Assembly (NCBI GenBank): GCA_954871525.1
Contig: OX940870.1
Location: 16,151,501-16,215,500, forward strand
DNA from: Parietaria judaica
Lineage: Eukaryota > Streptophyta > Magnoliopsida > Rosales > Urticaceae
Direction: 5' to 3'
DNA: 64,000 nt
Shown piece by piece: positions 56,592-64,000 of this stretch. The position numbers and the translations under genes were made by a program. Position 1 is the stretch's first letter. Each line of letters begins with the position of its first letter. Under the pieces are notes generated by a model. That model saw only the letters and a program-made list of their open reading frames with translations, was not told where the DNA came from and did no database searches.

Positions 56592-57090
56592 TTTAGGCAA
56601 TCTTTTCTCACGGCTTTTCCCTAAATGATTTTAGATTGGAGGTTATTTTATCCAGTGGGAGCCCACACATCCCCGCGACTTAGTCCCGGATAATACATCG
56701 GAAGGCTTCTGGATTTTCTTCCTTAGACCAAATCGCATATCCCTGGAGTTCGAAGTCAGAAGAGTTCAAGAATCAAGATTCAGATAAAGAAACTTCAAGA
56801 TCATAAGGTACACAAATTTGTTATTGGTTTATTGATTAAGAATTATTTATTTATGCTCATCGCTCAAAATCAAAATCAGTATCGTAAATAAAATTGAAAT
56901 TAATTATTCATAATCGATCCGGGGTAACTAATTCGACTGAATTGTATAAGACGGTTTTGACAGGGTTACTGGTATGGGACTTTAACTCATATTTTTTTAA
57001 AGGTCGAAACCATGTACTATTTTATAACTCGATTTAATTAGTTTTGGGCGGTGAAAAAAAAATCCGCAACATTGTGCGACTCACATATAT
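55078..57090 (+). mobile_element. Long-LTR Ty1/copia family, copy D (3' LTR, diverged)
   Basis: Starts TGTTGGACATATTG after the polypurine tract. It keeps the order of landmarks of copy A in diverged form: GTGTCTTCATATTGGACGGA, GACCGTCACTGATGA, CTATTATTTTGGGATT, GCTTCGAGCTGTAGTGGAA. It also has a TATAAATAGGAAG promoter-like motif near 56491 and a (TC)n leader. It is cut off at 57091 by copy C. Confidence 0.68.
56546..56588. repeat. (TC)n microsatellite
   Basis: About 21 uninterrupted TC dinucleotides, in the transcribed-leader position of LTR copy D. Confidence 0.95.
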
Positions 57091-58914
57091 TGTTGGAAAA
57101 TCGGGGTTTGATTCATGGTTCTATTACGCCAAAATTTGCCTCCGAGCCGTCCCGGTAACATTTAAAAATAATTTTAAAGCGGAAAACTTGTTAGCGGACA
57201 ATCAGCACGGATATCAGGTAATAATAATTTTAACAAGACCTGATAAATATTACGAATTTAATATCATAAACATTATTAATAGGCTAGTCGAATAGGAAAT
57301 AAAAAGAAAGACGTAAATAGTTGAATTTATTAACCCAATGCATAAGGTTGTACCTTGGTTGACGTTTTCAGCTGCAGACTCTGAAACACCCGTGATCTTA
57401 CGGGATACTCTCCTGGACTCCTCGTACCGAAGCGTGGGCTTCACCGGCAGGACTCCGTCGCAAAACTTTAACTGAGGTTCTTTTTAAGCTACCGGAGAAA
57501 AACCATTCTCACTAAGCCGAACTGAAAAGGAGATCAGAGGCAAAAAACTCGCAGACCGTAGAGAGAGAGGGAGAGCTCAAGTTTTTGCTCTGGAGAAAGG
57601 TGTGAAAAATGTGTAGAATGACTCATCTATTTATAGGCTTAAGACCGTAACCTACTTAAAGATTTTCACTCCAAAATTTGAATTTTATATATATTTAAAT
57701 ACTTTAATTATTTCAATCCAATGGTTGAGATTTAATCTCATCTAGATCCAATGGCTATATTTAAACTTGTATTTAATTAAATAAGAAAGACTTGGTAAAT
57801 AAATAAAAAAACAATCTTATCCTCTTATTTAAATTTATTCGAATATATATATATATATATATTAAATTTCGAAGCTTATTATTAAATATAATTAATCATC
57901 CTAATCCAAAGGCTCAGATTCAATCTTATCTAAATCCAATGGATATAATTAATTAGGGATTCAATTAAATAAGAAAGACTTGGTAAATCAAATTAACTAA
58001 TCTTATCTTCTCATTTTAATTTCGAATTATATATATACATATATATTGATAATAAGTTCAAAATTAATTATCTAGATCCAAAAGCTTAGATTAATCTTGG
58101 GCCGATATAATGGATCAAATTAATTTGGGATAAAATTAAATACTTTAAGACTTGGTAAAAGCCCAATTCGATTTTATCCACAAAATTATCTTCGAATAAT
58201 ATATATTATAAATGTAATTAATTAGGTCAAATTCAAAAACCCGAAGATTGGTCACCAAGCTACTTCGAATTAGGTCAAAAATCAATCATCTTAATCCTAC
58301 GGTTGATATTAAATCATTTCCGATCTAAAGGATAATATTGATTTTAAGGTTTTGCTAAAGTACCAAATTCTAGGTACTTATGCCGCAAATATAAAAACCC
58401 TAGCTAGGTAAAACTCGTGTGGACTAGGTCATGCAAGCCATACTCGATTTACACATGTATTAATATATATAAATATATATATTATTTATTAATATAAATA
58501 TATTAATTATTAATTAATTATTAATAAGATATTAACAATTCGTGACATGTGATTTAATTTCATAGTTTATCGAACCAATCACAAACTTAGAAAATCCATA
58601 AATCACTAATCGTAAGTCGAAATGACTTGGTTCAAAAAGAAAAGTTGCTTAGAATTTAATTTTCCAACAAGATGGTGGTGATAGAAAATCTAAATTATAA
58701 CTTTCTTTTATCAGTTCATTTCGTGTACCAAGATATGGTACTTTTTCCACGCTAACGATAAAACTATCTGACGTCCGCCACAGACCTTTCAGTTTTATAA
58801 GTCTAGCCAAATGATCCTGAATGTATTTTAATCACGTACGTATCATCTGTTACGGAGCTATCCTGGGGATCATGGACCCGTATCACTTAAGCTCCAACGA
58901 ACTGCTAGTTGTTC
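57091..58914 (-). mobile_element. Long-LTR Ty1/copia family, copy C (inverted, truncated)
   Basis: On the minus strand it is collinear with the last ~1.9 kb of copy A: from GTTCGTTGGAGCTTAAGTG (58909 leftward), through GTACCGAAGCGTGGGCTTC (57423-57441, plus strand) and the leader CTCTCCCTCTCTCT, to the end TTTTCCAACA at 57100-57091. It lacks the first ~930 bp of the LTR, breaking at ~58914 inside GAACAACTAGCAGTTCG. It lies inverted relative to copies A, B and D. Confidence 0.78.
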
Positions 58915-59243
58915 CTCTGACTTCTCCGACCCGGATCCCCTCGCTAAGAGGACATCGTCAGTCCGGATCGCCTTGCGAAGGACGGCGAATTAGCTCAGCC
59001 AAGTCATCGAAGAAGAACTTAGCTTCAATGCCTAGTCAAACCTCGTTGACTCCACATTTAACACTGACCCCGGGGCTTAAACTGTGAGCCACGTTCTACG
59101 TTAATCTATTTTTGTGCACTAACGAATATCTTATTATTAGTGTGATTTTTAATTATTTATGTTTTATGGTGATGTATAAGTAATTTTAAACCTCTATAAT
59201 ATTATCTAAAGACTCAAAACTATTTTCTAGAATTGTCGTCGAT
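58915..59243. other. GC-rich segment next to the broken copia LTR
   Basis: 58915-59095 is clearly richer in GC than its flanks (GACCCGGATCCCCTCGC, GACCCCGGGGCTTAAAC), with no coding match. It might be the distal part of an LTR whose start is at 52784-52956, split by the copia cluster. The remaining bases are AT-rich. Confidence 0.35.
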
Positions 59244-59251
59244 ATTTTATC

Positions 59252-60391
59252 TAATGGCGGATGCACCTTATGCTCTTCAGGGGCTATAGTCCCCCATCAT
59301 TTCTAAAAATGCATTAAGAAGTAAGTGGAAATTTATTTAGTCCCCTCAAAAAAATTGAACTTAGCCCCCATTCAGCCCACTCACCCCAATATACTCCCAC
59401 CTGCTCTTTGACATAACTAATGAATATATAATAGTATATATAGGTAGTTAAGTGGCTCTTTGGGATGATAATACCAACTTAGAACACACACAAATATTCC
59501 AATTTGAACTTAAAAGAGCGAGTACAATTATTTTGAAAATCACATAAGATTAATAAATAAAAATTAGAAACTAGAACTCAAACCCAACCCGGTTTTAATA
59601 GGTCTAACAAATGGAACCATGCCAAAAAGTTGTAAGGCAAAAAGTCTGATACCCCGCATTTACAGTATATATTTTTTCAATTAAAGATAAAAGTTAGAGT
59701 TCTGAGAGAGTGCATACTAGAATCTCAACTAAACCGGAATCTAAGAAACACAAAATAAAAAGAAGCTATATAAAATGAAAAAATATTAAATAAAAATGAA
59801 TGCGGACGACCTATTGTGGTGAATATACAATTCACGCGAATACTATGTTTAATAAAATGTTGGTGAAAAATAATAGAATAAAATGCATGATATATTTTAC
59901 TTTTCATGCATGTTAAACCTGATTGTTTAGACTATAGAGTATATAGATTTGATATGTTAAACATGATATTTATGTTATTGTATTACTAGTGTAATAATAT
60001 TTTTATATTTTATTAATATATTAAATATTTAATTTTTCAAGAAAAAATCGAATCGTATTCCAAACAGTTATTTTGTTATTTTATTTTTAGAAAATAAAAA
60101 ACAGAAATGTGTACCAAAAAATTATTTAAAAACAACTGCAAAAGTCTATTACACTACAACTATAAAATTCCGAATAAAGAAAACAAAAACAGTTTGAGTT
60201 GTCTACCAAACAGCACCTAAATTTCTCTCAAACAATTATTGTCGTTAACTAAAACGTAAGTGAAAGTATGATAATAAATTTATCAATAGCAAAGACATAA
60301 ATGTAATATCTTTTACTATTCATGTTGAATTGTCTTTATTAGTTAAAAAAAAAATAGCCCCCTCTAAAATATTTTTCTAGATCCGCCACTG
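59252..60391. mobile_element. 1.1-kb hAT-type element with perfect 8-bp duplication
   Basis: Begins TAATGGCGGATG and ends GATCCGCCACTG, inverted with mismatches in the first bases. Identical 8-bp repeats, attttatc, flank it at 59244-59251 and 60392-60399. Subterminal C-runs on one side (AGTCCCCC, TAGCCCCC) reappear on the other (TAGCCCCCTC near 60355). Ends are of the same GTGGCGGA class as the MITE at 663-829. The interior is AT-rich with no transposase. Confidence 0.87.
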
Positions 60392-60399
60392 ATTTTATC

Positions 60400-61300
60400 G
60401 GTATGCGATAGCCCGTAAAATTTTTGTGGTATTTGCAGCATACGACATGTTTATTTTTTATTTTGTTTCATGCCTTAAATGCCTTAAATGAAAGATGTGA
60501 AACAACGTGAAAAACATGAATTCTTTTTAGTTTTTACCCATAGTAAGAACATGAATAATCAACGTAATATTGTAATGTGCTTCGTTGCACCTTCCCAAGA
60601 AGCCAAAAATCTTGGTACATATATTGAGCCAACGAAACAGAGATTTATGTATCTTCTGGAATTTCCTTGCACCTTCCTACTTATAAATTATAAACTGTCA
60701 CCTTTGATTCTGACAAAAAAAATTTTGCAACAATTTGCTTATAAAATATCATAGAATAATAGGTTAAAATATTAATAATTTGTAAGAAACTGTTACACCT
60801 AACGTGACAATCTCATTTTAAATAAAAACCCATTTCTACACTCTCTCCAAAACTCAAGCTTTCTTACTGAAAAATCTACATTATTAATGAAGAAAATCCA
60901 ACCAAAATCAATATTTCGAAGAAATAAATATACACGTCTTCTTGGTCGCCTAACTCTGACACAGACAAGAGACAACAAATAATTTCATTATTTAATTTCG
61001 ACCTTTTTTTATAGTCATCATTTTAAATTAATTTGGCTATACTTGCTTACTAATAATGTGCCATATTATTTTTTTAGCAACCAAACAAATAGAAAGAAAT
61101 TTTTTTTGCTAGAGTCACGCAAACGCTATCCGATTATGCAATATCTTTTGACATAAAATATATATATATATATATGTATATATATATTTGTGTATAATAT
61201 AATAATAAACATGTCTGTCGTCAAAGTCTTTTTCACGAGCAGCGTAACTATCACCGGGAAGCACAAGGCTAAAGCTAATGATAATCAGTCAGCTCCGACA
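60400..61300. other. Intergenic DNA upstream of the hydrolase gene
   Basis: AT-rich, with a (TA)n tract at 61159-61185. The open frame at 60488-60754 shows no known domain. No RNA gene seen. Confidence 0.5.
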
Positions 61301-61308
61301 AGTGGGGC

Positions 61309-61360
61309 CACGTGGCCCCCGCACGTGCGAGCTGACCCGCGAAAACCGGGTCGCTATAAA
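61309..61360 (+). promoter_or_regulatory. Hydrolase promoter: two G-boxes and TATA box
   Basis: CACGTG occurs at 61309-61314 and 61322-61327, with starts 13 bases apart, and TATAAA at 61355-61360. The start codon follows at 61418, leaving room for a short leader. G-boxes are bound by bZIP and bHLH factors in light, ABA and stress responses. Confidence 0.65.
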
Positions 61361-61417
61361 TGCGGGTCCGAAGGCTGGAGTGGTGCGACCGTGGACGGAG
61401 AAGAAGCGGAGACCAAA

Positions 61418-64000
61418 ATGGGAGAAGACGACTCCGTCGACAACCTTCGACGAGATTTCAGAAAGTTGCTTCGCAGACCCTGCAATGGTAATGGCGATCC
61501 TCTGTTTTGGTCAACGTCCTGAGGACCAGGAGTTGACTTAATCTAGATTGAGTCCTCATAGTTGGATTGTTGTTAGATTCATTTCGATATGTGATTGGGT
61601 GGATCTTATCTTACTGTGCTGGTAAGATTAAAGAGCTTGGGCTGTGATGATCTCGATTGAAATGTGTATTTGGTCATTCCGATTATGTTGTGTTCAGTAT
61701 TCAGTAATGGCGGATTTGGAATACAAATTTGAAATCTCTTGGTCTTGGGTCCTACGGCTAATTAAGGATCACTCAAAAATATAAAGAGAGTTTTAGGATT
61801 GTAATCTCTGAGCTATGATTAATGAAAAAGGTAGTCGATAAACATGTATGATAAAGTTTGTGAGTGTCGACCTGACATTCTCGTATTCGAGTTCATTGAT
61901 TTTGGTACATAACACGTTTTCTAGTAGCTAGTTGTGTCGGCTTCATGTGATTGCCGCCCGTGGATGGGTTTTAACGGAACCGGTGTTGCTCCGTTATTAA
62001 GTATCTCTATCGGAAATTATCACTAAGCATTACAAACGAAGTAGATTCACGAGTCCCGGGTTTTCGGGAAGTGAAAACTCTTAACATAGTTTTTTTCTTT
62101 CTCTTGCAGTTTCCTTACGTGTGGAACCTGCAAAGCCAGTGGAAAATCCACTGATTCAGGAGGCTTCACCACCTTCTTTTAGTCAGGTAAAACTGCAAAT
62201 ACAAATAGAATAATGTTGACAAATCTGCAATATCTTTGTGCATGTTTAGTCTATTGTCAGTAGATTTTGAATTATAGTGGTTCGATTCCAATGTGTGTCC
62301 GAAATAGGCAATGGCTTCGTGTCCGAAGGCTGACATCGAAAATCTGAAGGACTTGCTGCATCAGGAGAATCTTTACTTGATCACTCAGGTAGCGATACAC
62401 GCTAATTGTTAATTAACCGGAGGTTTATATAGTCAACCGGTAGTGTTGATGTCCGAAATTGCTAATTGATTTTTCATTAAGAAAGAACTCACGGAAACGA
62501 CTATAAATTAGGAAGGCGAGCAAGGAAGGTTACCGGTACTGGTTGTGAGCTTGAAGGAAGAGAGTGAAAGGAAAAGACCAGCAATTGTTTTTCTGCATAG
62601 CACCAACAAGTGCAAAGAGTGGGTGACACCCTTGCTTGAGGTAAGATTTCAGGTTGAGTTTCATTGAGATGATTTTTCAGGAGAATTCTTTCTCGATAGT
62701 GATATTTAATTCTTGTTATAGGCGTATGCTTCAAGAGGTTACATCGCCGTTGCAATTGATTCCCGCTACCATGGTGAACGCGCCACCACCAAAACCACCT
62801 ATAGAGATGTATATCCACTATATTTTTGAATGAGAAAATAACCTTTTATATGTCTTAAAGTATCATCAATAATCTGGCTTTTATTTGATTATTACAGGCT
62901 CTCGTCTCCGCATGGAAGCAAGGAGATACCATGCCGTTCATATTCGACACGGTAAATTTCCATCTCCTTCATTGTGAAAACCAGATGGTACCTTCATTGT
63001 TTATTTCTTTGTTTTAAATTATTATGTATTAATGAAGATATATAAATTTGATTTAATATTGATAAAGGTATGTAACTGAGTATACCGTATACGCATATGA
63101 ATTAAATAAATTAAATTATAATTATGAATGTCACACTGATATTTTAGTCATTCTGATTAGTAAAAACACAAGGTCCGAATATTTTCAGGTATGGGACTTG
63201 ATGAAACTGGCAGATTATCTAACAGAGAGGAAGGATATAGACTCCAACAGAATTGGAATCACTGGTGAATCACTTGGAGGTTTGGGGCTTCAGATCTTCA
63301 TGCAAAATTAAGAATAGAAAAAATGATACCAATAATTTTTTTAATACATTAAATAATATCTTTATCTTTATTTTGTGTGGCTCAGGCATGCATGCATGTT
63401 TTGCTGCGTTTGCTGATGTACGCTATGCGGTGGTTGCGCCCATTATTGGCGTTCAGGTACCGACTAAGTTAATCTGTTATAAAATAGTCCGGTTCTGTAT
63501 CGATAAAACTAAACAAATCTTCATTAAAAAAATCGATAGGGTTTTCGATGGGCTATAGAGAACGACCAGTGGCAAGCGCGTGTAGACAGCATTAAACCCG
63601 TTTTCGAGGGTAAGAGAAGCCCAACATTATATGATGTAACAAATATTATGGTTAATGTGTTTTGATTATCGGTTTGGTTTCTATCAGAGAATTCAAGTAC
63701 TAATTTGTTGAACTAGTATCATTTCTTTCTGATATATACTTCCAACTCTTGTTATGTTTGATCAGAAGCACGGATCGACTTAGGGAAGCGTGAGATCGAT
63801 AAAGAGGTGGTGCAGAAGGTAAAACTCTAGGTCGAACTTGCATAAAAGTAATGTTTTTCGTGATCGACTTATTTTATAATCACAATCTTTAAAAACACAT
63901 GTAATTGTATTCAAAAAAATTACCATACTTTTGAATGTCCAAGCAGGTGTGGGATCGGATTGCTCCGGGTTTGGCATCCAAGTTCGACGCTCCTTACTCA
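61418..64000 (+). CDS. Alpha/beta-hydrolase superfamily protein (5' part, cut by window end)
   Basis: Eleven exons with GT..AG borders and matching phases: 61418-61487, 62110-62186, 62308-62388, 62512-62640, 62722-62808, 62898-62951, 63189-63279, 63386-63456, 63540-63609, 63766-63818 and 63947-64000 (continuing). They give the first 279 residues. Visible features are the strand and oxyanion-loop region PAIVFLHSTNKCKEW, then RGYIAVAIDSRYHGER, the nucleophile elbow ITGESLGG (Ser ~194, a G-x-S-x-G motif), and GVQGFRWAIENDQWQARVD, with VWDRIAPGLASKFDAPYS at the edge. This matches a conserved plant serine-hydrolase group (Arabidopsis At5g25770-like, from memory). Substrate and location are unknown; there is no clear signal peptide. 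The catalytic Asp and His should lie beyond the window. Confidence 0.9.

Noticed and set aside
58980..59000. GGCGAATTAGCTCAGCC as part of a tRNA gene
   Set aside because: Resembles a tRNA D-arm by eye, but no matching acceptor stem, anticodon arm or T-arm could be found.
1..64000. CRISPR arrays, bacterial operons or phage features
   Set aside because: The tandem repeats have no unique spacers, and all genes are spliced eukaryotic genes or plant mobile elements.

Overview
The window is nuclear DNA from a flowering plant, most likely a eudicot. The evidence is AT-rich DNA with spliced genes carrying GT..AG introns, plant-specific protein families, and plant LTR-retrotransposon and hAT lineages. 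I cannot name the species. All functional assignments rest on protein motifs I recognise; no database search was run.

Three host genes are supported. (1) An EMBRYONIC FLOWER 1 (EMF1) gene lies on the minus strand: five coding exons between 7680 and 3227, predicted 1211 aa, plus a spliced 5' leader near 8443-8640 carrying a short upstream ORF. (2) A tesmin/TSO1-like CXC (CPP/TCX5-6 type) gene lies on the plus strand from 32702. It has seven supported coding exons to 35770 and an unresolved last exon. Its promoter carries two consensus E2F sites and a CHR-like TTTGAA. (3) The 5' part of a serine alpha/beta-hydrolase gene lies on the plus strand from 61418. Eleven exons are seen and the window edge cuts it. 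Its promoter has two G-boxes and a TATA box.

The rest is mostly mobile DNA. The largest unit is a 12.5-kb Ty3/gypsy element of the Tat lineage (16360-28828), with 701-bp LTRs that differ at only two sites and a perfect 5-bp target duplication (agttt). Its gag-pol reads on the minus strand in a single frame interrupted by four stop codons, and its integrase tail is scrambled by local duplications. Between pol and the element's 3' LTR there is an antisense, intron-containing gene of about 1030 aa with its own TATA box and poly(A) signal. A diverged solo LTR of the same lineage lies just downstream (29313-29836).

hAT-type DNA elements are scattered through the window, several with exact 8-bp duplications: a 167-bp MITE (663-829), an Ac/Ds-like element (1800-2623), a 1.3-kb element (15016-16343) and a 1.1-kb element (59252-60391). 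Others have decayed duplications: a palindrome-bearing element (12437-13023), an old MITE (51279-51861) and a 3.8-kb element that still holds a broken transposase (42852-46633).

From 47937 to 58914 there is a cluster of four diverged copies of one long-LTR Ty1/copia family, three direct and one inverted. Remnants of a LINE (minus strand, ~39400-40010), a chromovirus integrase tail (40621-41050) and another copia LTR (~37620-38448) fill the gap between the TCX and hydrolase genes. The host genes do not form an operon-like unit; EMF1 and TCX both belong to chromatin-repression pathways, but their closeness here may be chance.
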